DNA from: Streptomyces stelliscabiei
GTDB taxonomy: Bacteria > Actinomycetota > Actinomycetes > Streptomycetales > Streptomycetaceae
Assembly (NCBI RefSeq): GCF_014873495.1
Contig: NZ_JADBGF010000001.1
Coordinates: 2,728,001-2,792,000 of the forward strand
Length of the DNA stretch: 64,000 bases
Reading direction: 5' to 3'
Position 1 is the stretch's first letter; each line of letters opens with the position of its first letter. The position numbers and the translations under genes were made by a program. Under the pieces are notes generated by a model, which searched no databases, had not been told where the DNA came from, and was given only the letters and a program-made list of their open reading frames with translations. Positions 26,106-34,815 of the stretch are shown in pieces.

Positions 26106-27917
26106 ATGCCCTTGAACCGCCGGAAGTTTCTGAAGAAGTCGGCCGTGACCGGTGCGGGCGTGGCCATCGCCGGTTCGGCCATGGCTCCGAGCGCGCAGGC
26201 GGCGGAGGCGAAGGCCACCGGCCGGAAGAAGGACACGGACCGGTACAGCTTCACCGTGATGGGGACGACCGACCTGCACGGCAACGTCTTCAACTGGGAC
26301 TACTTCACGGACAAGGAGTTCGACGACAAGGCGCACAACGACGTCGGTCTGGCGAAGATCTCCACGCTGGTGAACCGGATCCGTGGGGAGAAGGGCCGTC
26401 GGAACACGCTGCTCATCGACGCGGGTGACACGATCCAGGGCACGCAGCTGTCGTACTACTACGCGAAGGTGGACCCGATCACCGCCAAGGGCGGTCCGGT
26501 GCATCCGATGGCGCAGGCGATGAACGCGATGGACTACGACGCGGCGGCGCTGGGCAACCACGAGTTCAACTACGGCATCCCGGTGCTGCGGAAGTTCCAG
26601 AAGCAGTGTCGTTTCCCGCTGCTGGGTGCGAACGCGCTGGACGCCAAGACCCTGCTGCCGGCGTTCCCGCCGTACAGCATGCACCGGATGCGTACGCCGC
26701 ACGGGCCGGATGTGAAGGTGGCGGTGCTGGGGCTGACGAACCCGGGTATCGCGATCTGGGACAAGGCCAACGTGCAGGGGAAGATGACGTTCCCGGGGCT
26801 GGAGGAGCAGGCGGCGAAGTGGGTGCCGAAGCTGCGGTCGATGGGTGCGGACGTCGTCATCGTGTCGGCGCACAGCGGGTCGTCGGGGACGTCCTCGTAC
26901 GGTGATCAGCTGCCGTACATCGAGAACGCGGCCGGGCTGGTGGCCGAGCAGGTGCCGGGGATCGACGCGATCCTGGTGGGGCACGCGCACACGGAGATCC
27001 CGGAGTACTTCGTCACCAACAAGGAGACCGGCAAGCAGGTCGTGCTGTCGGAGCCGTTGAAGTGGGGGCAGCGGCTGACGCTGTTCGACTTCGAGATGGT
27101 GTGGAGCAAGGGCTCCTGGAAGCTGGAGAAGGTCGGCGCGCAGGTGCTCAACTCCAACACGGTGGAGGAGGACCCGAAGATCGTGTCGATGCTCGTGGAC
27201 GAGCACAAGAAGGTCGTGGCGTACGTCAACCAGATCATCGGGACGAACGCGGCGGAGATGACGTCGGTGGAGGCGCCGTACAAGGATGTGGCGATCATCG
27301 ATCTGATCAACCACATCCAGGCGGACACGGTGAAGCAGGCGCTCGCCTCGACCGAGTACGCGTCGCTGCCGGTGCTGTCGCAGGCGGCGGCGTTCTCGCG
27401 GAGTGCGGTGATTCCGGCGGGGAACGTCACGATCCGGGATGTGGCGGGTCTGTACGTCTTCGAGAACACGCTGGAGGCGCGTCTGATGACGGGTGCGCAG
27501 ATGAAGGCGTATCTGGAGTTCTCGGCGAACTACTTCGTGCAGACGGCGGCGGACGCGGTGATCGATCCGGCGAAGCTGACGAACGCGAACGGGACGCCGG
27601 ACTACAACTACGACGCGGTGAGCGGTCTGTCGTACGAGATCGACATCGCGAAGCCGGCGGGGTCACGTGTGTCGAACGTGCGGTTCGAGGGTGCGGCGCT
27701 GGCGGACGACCGGCAGTTCGTGTTCGCGGTGAACAACTACCGGGCCAACGGCGGCGGGAACTTCCCGCATGTCGCCGCGGCGAAGATGGTGTGGTCGAAC
27801 TCGGACGAGATCCGTAACACGATGATCGCGTGGGTGAAGGCGAAGGGGTCGATCGACCCGGCGGCGTTCGCGTCGGTGGACTGGAAGCTGACGCGGAACG
27901 GTACGCCGGTCTTCTAG
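26106..27917 (+). CDS. exported bifunctional 5'-nucleotidase/metallophosphoesterase
   Basis: 603-residue secreted enzyme. The twin-arginine signal NRRKFLKKSAVTGAGVAIAG is followed by an AQAAEA cleavage region. The metallophosphoesterase domain (about residues 50-370) has TTDLHGNVFNWDYF, DAGDTIQGTQLSYY, GNHEFNYG, SAHSGSSG and VGHAHTEI, the full set of metal ligands. The C-terminal 5_nucleotid_C domain follows (AAAFSRSAVIPAGNVTIRDVAGLYVFENTLEARLMTG), which sets nucleotide or 2',3'-cyclic nucleotide specificity. Its role is scavenging phosphate or nucleosides outside the cell. ATG 26106 has GAGGAG upstream. Confidence 0.93.
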   Translation: MPLNRRKFLKKSAVTGAGVAIAGSAMAPSAQAAEAKATGRKKDTDRYSFTVMGTTDLHGNVFNWDYFTDKEFDDKAHNDVGLAKISTLVNRIRGEKGRRNTLLIDAGDTIQGTQLSYYYAKVDPITAKGGPVHPMAQAMNAMDYDAAALGNHEFNYGIPVLRKFQKQCRFPLLGANALDAKTLLPAFPPYSMHRMRTPHGPDVKVAVLGLTNPGIAIWDKANVQGKMTFPGLEEQAAKWVPKLRSMGADVVIVSAHSGSSGTSSYGDQLPYIENAAGLVAEQVPGIDAILVGHAHTEIPEYFVTNKETGKQVVLSEPLKWGQRLTLFDFEMVWSKGSWKLEKVGAQVLNSNTVEEDPKIVSMLVDEHKKVVAYVNQIIGTNAAEMTSVEAPYKDVAIIDLINHIQADTVKQALASTEYASLPVLSQAAAFSRSAVIPAGNVTIRDVAGLYVFENTLEARLMTGAQMKAYLEFSANYFVQTAADAVIDPAKLTNANGTPDYNYDAVSGLSYEIDIAKPAGSRVSNVRFEGAALADDRQFVFAVNNYRANGGGNFPHVAAAKMVWSNSDEIRNTMIAWVKAKGSIDPAAFASVDWKLTRNGTPVF

Positions 27918-28032
27918 TACGGGAAGTACGGGACGGTGGGTGTCGCCGTCGTCGAGGTCGTCGCGGGTGCGGATGCGGGGTGGGTGCTCCGGGTCCGGGA
28001 CGGCTGCGGCGGCGGCGATGCCTCGTTGTCGG

Positions 28033-29469
28033 CTAGCGCACGTCGACGAGCGGTGTGAGTGGGGTGTGGGTGGTCGCCTGCCGGGCGGCCGGGATCCGGG
28101 GCCCGGGTTCGAGGCCGAAGGTGGTGAAGGCGGTGCGGCTCGGCAGGGGGTAGGGCTCCTTGCCGGTGAGGGTGTTGAGGATGGTGGCGCTGCGCCAGGC
28201 GGCGAGGCCGAGGTCGGGGGCGCCGACGCCGTGGGTGTGCAGTTCGGCGTTCTGGACGTAGACGTGGCGGTCGGCGGCGGTGACGGACGGGTCGAGGACC
28301 ATCCGGAAGTTCTCGTCGACGCGGGAGCGTTCGCGGCTGTCGCGCCGCATGTAGGGGTCGAGGCCGGCGAGGACGCGGTCGAGGGGGCGTTCGCGGTAGC
28401 CGGTGGCGAGGACGACGGCGTCGGTGGTGAGGCGGGAGCGGGTGCCCTGTTCGCCGTGTTCGAGGTGGAGTTCGACCTTGGTGGTGGCGAGTCGGCCGGC
28501 TGTGCGGACGTGGACGCCGGGGGTGAGGACGGCGTCGGGCCAGCCGCCGTCGAGGGTGCGGCGGTACAGCTCGTCGTGGATGGCGGCGATGGTGTCGGCA
28601 CCGATGCCCTTGTGGAGCTGCCACTGGGCGGCGACGAGCCGGTCCCGGGTGGGTTCGGTGAGGGCGTGGAAGTAGCGGGTGTAGTCGGGTGTGAAGTGTT
28701 CCAGGCCCAGTTTGGAGTACTCCATGGGGGCGAACGCCTCGGTGCGGCCGAGCCAGTGGAGCCGTTCCCGGCCGGGGGGCCGGTGGCGCAGGAGGTCGAG
28801 GAAGACCTCTGCTCCGGACTGTCCCGCGCCGATGACGGTGATGTGTCCGGCGGTGAGGAGGCGGTCGCGTTCGTCGAGGTAGTCGGCGGCGTGGATGACG
28901 GGCACGCCGGCCGCTTCGACGAGTGGTTTGAGGGGTTCGGGGACGTGGGGTTCGGTGCCGACGCCGAGGACGATGTTGCGGGCGTAGGTGCGGCCGAGTG
29001 CCGCGGTCTGTCCGTCGGCGTCCAGTCGGGTGTGGTCGACCTCGAACAGGTCGCGTTCGGGGTTCCAGCGCACCGAGTCGACCTGGTGTCCGAACCGTAG
29101 TCCGGGCAGGTTCTCGGCGACCCAGCGGCAGTAGGCGTCGTACTCGGCGCGTGGGATGTGGAAGCGCTCGGCGAAGTAGAACGGGAAGAGCCGTTCGCGG
29201 GTTCTGAGGTAGTTCAGGAACGACCAGGGGCTCTGGGGGTCGGCGAGGGTGACCAGGTCGGCCAGGAAGGGGACCTGGACCGTGGCGCCTTCGATGAGCA
29301 GTCCGGGGTGCCAGTCGAAGCCGGGGCGCTGTTCGTAGAAGACGGTGTCGAGTTCGGTGAGGGGGTGGGCGAGGGCGGCGAGGGAGAGGTTGGCGGGGCC
29401 GATGCCGATGCCGACGAGGTCGCGGGGGGCTTCGGGGTCGGGCTGGTCGTGGCGTGGGGGCGTGCTCAT
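28033..29469 (-). CDS. lysine/ornithine/cadaverine N-hydroxylase family flavoprotein
   Basis: 478-residue flavin-dependent N-monooxygenase of the IucD/SidA/DesB family. The FAD motif is GIGIGPANLSLAAL near residue 20, followed by FYEQRPGFDWHPGLLIEGATVQVPFLADLVTLADP (family hallmark). The NADPH motif is ITVIGAGQSGAEVFLDLL, and the C-terminal ATGYRERPL is present. It should hydroxylate a terminal amine to a hydroxylamine for a hydroxamate siderophore. Start ATG overlaps the decarboxylase stop by 4 bp, so amine formation and hydroxylation are coupled, as in desAB. No acyltransferase or NIS synthetase is nearby. Substrate (cadaverine, putrescine or another diamine) cannot be told from sequence. 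Confidence 0.88.
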   Translation of the reverse strand: MSTPPRHDQPDPEAPRDLVGIGIGPANLSLAALAHPLTELDTVFYEQRPGFDWHPGLLIEGATVQVPFLADLVTLADPQSPWSFLNYLRTRERLFPFYFAERFHIPRAEYDAYCRWVAENLPGLRFGHQVDSVRWNPERDLFEVDHTRLDADGQTAALGRTYARNIVLGVGTEPHVPEPLKPLVEAAGVPVIHAADYLDERDRLLTAGHITVIGAGQSGAEVFLDLLRHRPPGRERLHWLGRTEAFAPMEYSKLGLEHFTPDYTRYFHALTEPTRDRLVAAQWQLHKGIGADTIAAIHDELYRRTLDGGWPDAVLTPGVHVRTAGRLATTKVELHLEHGEQGTRSRLTTDAVVLATGYRERPLDRVLAGLDPYMRRDSRERSRVDENFRMVLDPSVTAADRHVYVQNAELHTHGVGAPDLGLAAWRSATILNTLTGKEPYPLPSRTAFTTFGLEPGPRIPAARQATTHTPLTPLVDVR

Positions 29470-30902
29470 GCGGGGGTGTGTCCTTCGGGGAGGTCTGCGC
29501 GAGTCGCGGGTGTCGCTGGTGCTGTGGGTGCCGTGGGTGCCGTGGCTTCGGTGGCCGTGGCGGCTTCCACGAGCTTCAGCAGGGTGGTGAGGTCGACCGG
29601 CCGGGTGTGGGGGTTGAGCAGGGTGACCTTGAGCCAGAGGCGGCCGTCGAGTGCGGCGCGGCCTATGACGGCCCGGCCGTCGTGGAGGAGTCGGCGGCGT
29701 ACGGCGGCCACGGCGTCGTCGCCGGCGCCGGTGGGCCGGAAGAGGACCGTGCTGATGGTGGGCCGGTCGTGGAGTTCGAAGGCGGGGTGGGCCTCGACGG
29801 TGGCGGCGAAGTCCTGGGCGAGTGCGCAGACCTGGTCGACGAGCCGGCCGATGCCGTGGCGGCCCAGGGTCTTGAGAGTGACGGCGATCTTGAGGATGTC
29901 GGGGCGTCGGGTGGTGCGCAGGGACCGGCCGAGGAGGTCGGGCAGGCCGGCCTCGGTGTCGTCGTCGGCGTTGAGGTAGTCGGCCCGGTGGCCGAGGACG
30001 GCGAGGTCGGGTGCGTCGCGTACGGCGAGGAGTCCGGCGGCGACGGGCTGCCAGCCGAGTTTGTGCAGGTCGAGGGTGACGGTGTGGGCGCGGGTGAGGC
30101 CGTCGAGGAGGGGCCGGTGCCGGTCGCTGAAAAGGAGGCCGCCGCCGTAGGCCGCGTCGACGTGGAGCCGGGCGCCGTGGGCGGCGCAGAGGTCGGCGAT
30201 CTCGGGGAGCGGGTCGATGAGTCCGGCGTCGGTGGTGCCTGCGGTGGCGGCGACGAGGAGGGGGCCCGGGAGGTGGGTGAGGGCGTCGTCCAGGGTGGTG
30301 GGGTCCAGGGTGCCGGCCGGGGTGGGCAGGACGACGGGCTCGGGGAGGCCGAGGAGCCAGGCGGCGCGGGGCAGGGAGTGGTGGGCGCCCGCCGCGGTGA
30401 CGAGCCGTACTCCCGGGTGGGCCTCGCGGGCCAGCAGGACGGCGAGGTGGTTGGACTCGGTGCCGCCGGTGGTGACCAGGGCGTCGGCGGCGCCGATCTC
30501 CTGGGCGAGTGCCCGGGTGACCAGCGCTTCGAGCGCGGAGGCGGCCGGGGCCTGGTCCCAGGAGTCGAGGGACGGGTTCAGCACAGTGGCGGCGAGGTCC
30601 GCGGCGGCGGCCACGGCCAGGGGTGGTGTGTGGAGGTGGGCCGCGCACAGGGGGTCGGCGGGGTCGGCGGTGCCTGCCGCGAGGGCCCGGACCAGCCGGT
30701 GGAGTGCGTCCGGCTCGCCCGCGGCGGGCAGCGCCTCGCCGAGGGCCTGCCGCATCCGCGCGGCGACCGCTTCCGGGCCGCCGGCGGGGAGGGGGCCGCC
30801 GCGCGCCTGGGTCCCTTCCCGCAGCGCGTCGAGCACGGTGTCGAGCAACGGCCGGAGCGCGTCGGGACCTTGGGGTCCCGAGGCGAGGGGCGCAGCGGTC
30901 AT
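29466..30902 (-). CDS. PLP-dependent decarboxylase (DesA/DDC-like)
   Basis: 478-residue group II PLP decarboxylase related to L-lysine/2,4-diaminobutyrate decarboxylases. PLP-site features: VTTGGTESNHLAVLLAR, ATAGTTDAGLIDPLPEIADLCAAHGARLHVDAAYGGG, and the Schiff-base lysine in VTLDLHKLGWQP. It probably makes the diamine used by the N-hydroxylase encoded next to it. ATG 30902 has GGAGGA 5 nt upstream. The C-terminus is Ala/Thr/Pro-rich low complexity. I looked for an iron box (TTAGGTTAGGCT type) in the 207-bp gap upstream and did not see one. Confidence 0.88.
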   Translation of the reverse strand: MTAAPLASGPQGPDALRPLLDTVLDALREGTQARGGPLPAGGPEAVAARMRQALGEALPAAGEPDALHRLVRALAAGTADPADPLCAAHLHTPPLAVAAAADLAATVLNPSLDSWDQAPAASALEALVTRALAQEIGAADALVTTGGTESNHLAVLLAREAHPGVRLVTAAGAHHSLPRAAWLLGLPEPVVLPTPAGTLDPTTLDDALTHLPGPLLVAATAGTTDAGLIDPLPEIADLCAAHGARLHVDAAYGGGLLFSDRHRPLLDGLTRAHTVTLDLHKLGWQPVAAGLLAVRDAPDLAVLGHRADYLNADDDTEAGLPDLLGRSLRTTRRPDILKIAVTLKTLGRHGIGRLVDQVCALAQDFAATVEAHPAFELHDRPTISTVLFRPTGAGDDAVAAVRRRLLHDGRAVIGRAALDGRLWLKVTLLNPHTRPVDLTTLLKLVEAATATEATAPTAPTAPATPATRADLPEGHTPA

Positions 30903-31021
30903 GGATTCCTCCGAGCACGGGGAATCCCATCTTGTACGCCGATCGGGTGCCGGGACCGAAAAGGCCGTTCATTACAGCCGAAAGAGGGTATGCGAGGACA
31001 CCCTTCACGGCAGCGCGCCCT

Positions 31022-31049
31022 GAAGGGGCGCGGGGAACTGCGCGACCAG
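31022..31049 (+). repeat. dispersed intergenic element, copy 2
   Basis: Contains GCGCGGGGAACTGCGCGA, the core shared with 8393-8420 (minus strand), 62935-62965 and, diverged, 35777-35808. It lies between pepN and the decarboxylase gene. On the minus strand it is 60 bp past the pepN stop. Confidence 0.7.
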
Positions 31050-31109
31050 CCACGCACAACCGCAAGCCCGCAGAATCCCCGAGCCCCCACGCCGCACCCC
31101 GGTGAGGGC

Positions 31110-33614
31110 CTACACTTCGCGCACCCGCAGGGCTCGCGCGAGGTCGTCGAGTTGATCCACCAGCTTCCGTCGGAGCGCCGGGATCACCTCCCCGTCCTGC
31201 AGACAGCGCTCCCCCAGTTCCAGCGTCCCCGGATCCACCGCGTACACGGGGAACGCCCAGCGTCCCGCGGCCTCCGCGATCGCCGGTCCACGCCGAGCGG
31301 CCAGCGACACCGCGTCGGCCCAGTACCGCTCGACGTACTCCGTCAGCAGGTCCGCCTGTTCGGGTTGCCAGAACCCCTGGGCGGTGGCGGTGAACAGGTA
31401 GTTGGAGAGGTCGTCTCCGGTGAACATCGCCTCCCATGCGGCCTGTTTGGCCTCGGGTTCGGGCAGCGCGGCCCGGCAGCGGGCGGCGCCTTCCCGGCCG
31501 CTGGCGCTGGGGTCGCGTTCCAGTTCTTCCGCGATGGCGGCGGCGTCGACCGCGCCGAGGACGGCGAGGCGGCCGAGGACGCGCCAGCGCAGTTCGGGGT
31601 CGAGTTCGGGTCCGCCGGGGACGGTGCCGTCGGCGAGCCAGGCGGCGATGGTCTCGGGGTGGGCGGCGACGTCGATGAAGTGCCGTACGGCGGTGAGGCG
31701 CAGGCCGGGGTTGTCGCCGTCCTCGGTGCGGCGGATGAGGTCGCGGCACAGGGAGCCGAGGGTGGACAGGCCGGCGGCGCGCTGCTCGGGGGCGAGGTAG
31801 CGGTCGGCGACCTGGGTGGTGGCGAAGGAGAGGACGCCCTGGACGATGGCGAGGTCGGTCTCGCGCGGGAGGTGGGTGCGGGCGGCCTCCAGGTAGGCGG
31901 TGGGCGGGAGTTCGGCGTCGCGTACGGCGTCGCGCAGGGCGTTCCAGACGACGGCGCGGGTGAGCGGGTCGGGGAGGCCGCTGAGGTGGCCGGTGACGGC
32001 GGTGAAGGATTCGGGGTCGAAGCGGATCTTGGCGTAGGTGAGGTCGCCGTCGTTGAGGAGGAGGAGCGCGGGCCGCTTGCCGATGGGCTGGTCGGCGGTC
32101 TGGGGGAGGTCGAGTGCGACGCGGTCGCGGAGGGTGAGGTGGCCGTGGTCGTCGCCGGGGTCCCGGTCGTAGAGGCCGACGGCGATGTGGTGGGGGCGGC
32201 TGCCGGCGCGGTCGACGGTGAGGGTGTGGGTGCCGTCGGCGGCGCGGGTGATCTTCGGGGTGAGGGTGTCGACGCCGGTGGTGCGGAGCCAGGCGTCGGC
32301 CCAGGCGTGGACGTCGCGTTCGGTGGCGCCGGCGAGGTTGTCGATGAAGTCGGCGAGGGTGGCGTTGCCGAAGCGGTGGCGGGTGAAGTGGGCGTTGATG
32401 CCGGCGAGGAAGTCCTTCTCGCCCAGCCAGGCGACGAGCTGGCGCAGGGCGGAGGCGCCCTTGGCGTAGGAGATGCCGTCGAAGTTGAGGAGGGCGGCGG
32501 CGGTGTCGTCGACGGCTTCGGGGGCGACGGGGTGGGTGGAGGGGCGCTGGTCGGCGTCGTAGCCCCAGGCCTTGCGGGCGACGCCGAAGTCGACCCAGGT
32601 GTCGGCGAAGCGGCTGGCTTCGGTGAGGGTCTGGTAGCCCATGTACTCGGCGAAGGACTCGTTGAGCCAGATGTCGTCCCACCAGCGGAGGGTGACGAGG
32701 TCGCCGAACCACATGTGGGCCATCTCGTGGGCGATGACCATGGCGCGGGTCTGGCGTTCGGTGTCGGTGACGGCGGAGCGGTAGATGAACTCGTCGCGGA
32801 AGGTGACGAGGCCGGGGTTCTCCATGGCGCCGGCGTTGAACTCGGGGACGAAGGCCTGGTCGTAGGAGTCGAAGGGGTACGGCTCCTCGAACTTCTCGTG
32901 GTAGCGGTCGTAGAGGGCGCGGGTGATGTCGAGGATCTCGTCGGCGTCGGTGTCGAGGTGGGGGGCGAGGGAGCGTCGGCAGTGGATGCCGAAGGGCAGG
33001 CCGCGGTGTTCGGTGCGTACGGAGTGCCAGGGGCCGGCGGCGACGGCGACGAGGTAGGTGGAGATGGGCGGGGTGGTCGCGGCCCGGTGGCTGCCGTCGT
33101 CCTGTCGCTCGGTGATGCCGTTGGCGAGGACGGTCCAGGCCTCGGGGGCGGTGACGGTGAGGTCGAAGACGGCCTTGAGGTCGGGTTGGTCGAAGGCGGC
33201 GAAGACACGCTGCACGTCGTCCATGAAGAGCTGGGTGTAGACGTAGGTCTCGCCGTCGGTGGGGTCGGTGAAGCGGTGCATGCCCTCGCCGGTGCGGGAG
33301 TAGCGCATGGCGGCGTCGACGCGCAGTTCGTGGGTGCCCGCGGTGAGGCCCTTGAGGGGGAGGCGGTTGCCGTCGAGGGTCCCGGGGTCGAGGGGTTCTC
33401 CGTCGAGGGTGACCGAGCGCAGTTCGGCGGGCTTCAGCTCAACGAAGGTGTCCGCGGCCTTTTTCTTCCCCCGTACGGTGAAGTGGATGACGGTACGGGA
33501 GTCGAAGGTCTCGTCGCCACGCGTGAGGTCGAGTGCGATCTCGTAGCGGTGGACGTCGAGGAGCCGAGCACGGGCTTGCGCTTCGTCGCGCGTCAGTACG
33601 GACATGAGGGACAT
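31110..33614 (-). CDS. pepN: aminopeptidase N
   Basis: 834-residue M1-family zinc aminopeptidase, cytosolic. The exopeptidase motif GAMENPGLVTF and zinc site HEMAHMWFGDLVTLRWWDDIWLNESFAEY (HExxH plus the downstream Glu) are intact, and a C-terminal ERAP1-like domain follows (LNDGDLTYAKIRFDPES). It removes N-terminal residues from peptides. ATG 33614 and ATG 33605 are both possible starts; the second gives MSVLTRDEAQ, common in relatives, but its ribosome site is poorer. It is the first gene of its strand after a short spacer from the response regulator. Confidence 0.96.
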   Translation of the reverse strand: MSLMSVLTRDEAQARARLLDVHRYEIALDLTRGDETFDSRTVIHFTVRGKKKAADTFVELKPAELRSVTLDGEPLDPGTLDGNRLPLKGLTAGTHELRVDAAMRYSRTGEGMHRFTDPTDGETYVYTQLFMDDVQRVFAAFDQPDLKAVFDLTVTAPEAWTVLANGITERQDDGSHRAATTPPISTYLVAVAAGPWHSVRTEHRGLPFGIHCRRSLAPHLDTDADEILDITRALYDRYHEKFEEPYPFDSYDQAFVPEFNAGAMENPGLVTFRDEFIYRSAVTDTERQTRAMVIAHEMAHMWFGDLVTLRWWDDIWLNESFAEYMGYQTLTEASRFADTWVDFGVARKAWGYDADQRPSTHPVAPEAVDDTAAALLNFDGISYAKGASALRQLVAWLGEKDFLAGINAHFTRHRFGNATLADFIDNLAGATERDVHAWADAWLRTTGVDTLTPKITRAADGTHTLTVDRAGSRPHHIAVGLYDRDPGDDHGHLTLRDRVALDLPQTADQPIGKRPALLLLNDGDLTYAKIRFDPESFTAVTGHLSGLPDPLTRAVVWNALRDAVRDAELPPTAYLEAARTHLPRETDLAIVQGVLSFATTQVADRYLAPEQRAAGLSTLGSLCRDLIRRTEDGDNPGLRLTAVRHFIDVAAHPETIAAWLADGTVPGGPELDPELRWRVLGRLAVLGAVDAAAIAEELERDPSASGREGAARCRAALPEPEAKQAAWEAMFTGDDLSNYLFTATAQGFWQPEQADLLTEYVERYWADAVSLAARRGPAIAEAAGRWAFPVYAVDPGTLELGERCLQDGEVIPALRRKLVDQLDDLARALRVREV

Positions 33615-33668
33615 GCTGCCTGATGCCTCAGGCCCAGGACAGGGGCGGGCCTGGTACGCGACCTATGT

Positions 33669-33731
33669 CCGGTCGTGTGCGCCGTGCGTCCGGTCGTTTG
33701 CGGCCTATGCCCGGTCGTTCGCGCCGTCGTG
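33669..33731. repeat. 21-bp tandem repeat, three units
   Basis: Three 21-bp units each start CCGGTCGT (at 33669, 33690, 33711). The last unit covers the final codons of the response regulator gene; the other two lie in the spacer before pepN. Confidence 0.6.
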
Positions 33732-34226
33732 CTGTGCGGGGACGCGCCCCCGTTCGCGGTGGTGGTCGGCGGCGGACTTCAGGTTCTCGTGTTCCTTGAG
33801 GCGGGCGCGGAGGTCGCGGACCTCGCGTTCGAGGGTGTGGGAGCGGGCGTGGGCGTCGTAGAGGTAGCGGACCTTGGTGCGCAGGGCCCACGGGTCGACG
33901 GGTTTCATGACGAGGTCGGCGACGCCGAGGCGGAAGGCGGCGGCGGTGAGGTCGGCGTCGGGGCCGAAGCCGGTGAGGAGGATGACGGGGATGTGCTGGG
34001 TCTGTTCGACGCCGCGCATGTAGTGGACGACGTCGAGACCGCTGACGCCGGGCATGCGGACGTCGAGGAGGAGCAGGCCGACCTGGCCGCGGAGGACTTC
34101 CTTGAGTGCCGCGTCGCCGCTGGTGGCGCGTGTGAGGCGGTGGCCCAGCGGAGCGAGGGCGCTCTCCAGGGCGTACAGCGTGTCCTCGTGGTCGTCGACG
34201 ATGAGGATCCTGGCTTCGGACGGCAT
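33705..34226 (-). CDS. single-domain response regulator
   Basis: 173 residues: a CheY-like receiver (about 5-125) with acidic pair VDDHED, phospho-acceptor in LLLLDVRMPGVSG, LLTGFGP and VMKPVDPWALRTKV, followed by a coiled-coil-prone helix (LEREVRDLRARLKEHENLKSAADH). There is no output domain, so it may act by protein contact or as part of a phosphorelay. No partner kinase is adjacent. GAGAGG precedes the ATG. The C-terminal codons lie in a 21-bp repeat, suggesting the end has shifted over time. Confidence 0.85.
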   Translation of the reverse strand: MPSEARILIVDDHEDTLYALESALAPLGHRLTRATSGDAALKEVLRGQVGLLLLDVRMPGVSGLDVVHYMRGVEQTQHIPVILLTGFGPDADLTAAAFRLGVADLVMKPVDPWALRTKVRYLYDAHARSHTLEREVRDLRARLKEHENLKSAADHHRERGRVPAQHDGANDRA

Positions 34227-34298
34227 GACCTCTCACCGCGTGTAGTCGTTCCCTGACAAGGAGTGCTCACGCAGGATGCCCCGTCGGCGGGCCGGTTG

Positions 34299-34733
34299 TC
34301 ACTCCCCCGCGTCCGGCGCTGCGCCGGTGGTGTCCGTCGTGCTCACTGTTTCCGCCGTGCCGCTCGTGTCCGCGATGCCGCCGTTCAGGGCGTCGTCCGC
34401 GATGCGTTCGTGGTGCCGGATGACCTCGGCGATGATGAAGTTCAGCAGCTTCTCCGCGAACGCCGGGTCCAGCTTGGCACTTTCGGCGAGTCCGCGCAGC
34501 CGGTTGATCTGTTGTGCCTCGCGGCCGGGGTCGGCGGGCGGCAGGTGGTGCGCGGCCTTGAGGTGGCCGACCCGTTGGGTGCACTTGAAGCGCTCGGCGA
34601 GCATGTGGACGACGGCGGCGTCGATGTTGTCGATGCTGTCGCGCAGCCGGGTGAGTTCCGCCCGGACGTCCGCGTCGACCTCGGCGGCCGGCGCGGTCGC
34701 GGTCTTCGCGTCATCGGTGTGGCTGGTGGTCAT
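34299..34733 (-). CDS. chorismate mutase
   Basis: 144-residue AroQ-class chorismate mutase (chorismate to prephenate, for Phe and Tyr). The helical CM_2 domain spans about residues 22-108: LTRLRDSIDNIDAAVVHMLAERFKCTQRVGHLKAAHHLPPADPGREAQQINRLRGLAE, then NFIIAEVIRHHERI. An Ala/Thr-rich N-terminus and an acidic Thr-rich C-terminal tail flank it. ATG 34733 has AGGG upstream; an in-frame GTG at 34742 is too close to any ribosome site. There is no signal peptide, so it is the cytosolic type. Confidence 0.9.
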   Translation of the reverse strand: MTTSHTDDAKTATAPAAEVDADVRAELTRLRDSIDNIDAAVVHMLAERFKCTQRVGHLKAAHHLPPADPGREAQQINRLRGLAESAKLDPAFAEKLLNFIIAEVIRHHERIADDALNGGIADTSGTAETVSTTDTTGAAPDAGE

Positions 34734-34815
34734 GGTCGTCACCCTACGACGCCGTGGTGCGGCTCCCGCACCGGCTTAGAGTGGAACGTATCGAGGCGTC
34801 TTTGGGGGTACGGAC

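Noticed and set aside
30903..31109. Iron box upstream of the decarboxylase/N-hydroxylase pair
   Set aside because: No sequence resembling the TTAGGTTAGGCTAACCTAA palindrome is present in the gap.
29454..33623. Open frame of about 1390 codons on the plus strand opposite the decarboxylase and pepN genes
   Set aside because: Gly/Val/Glu-rich antisense frame spanning two real genes with full active-site motifs on the other strand.
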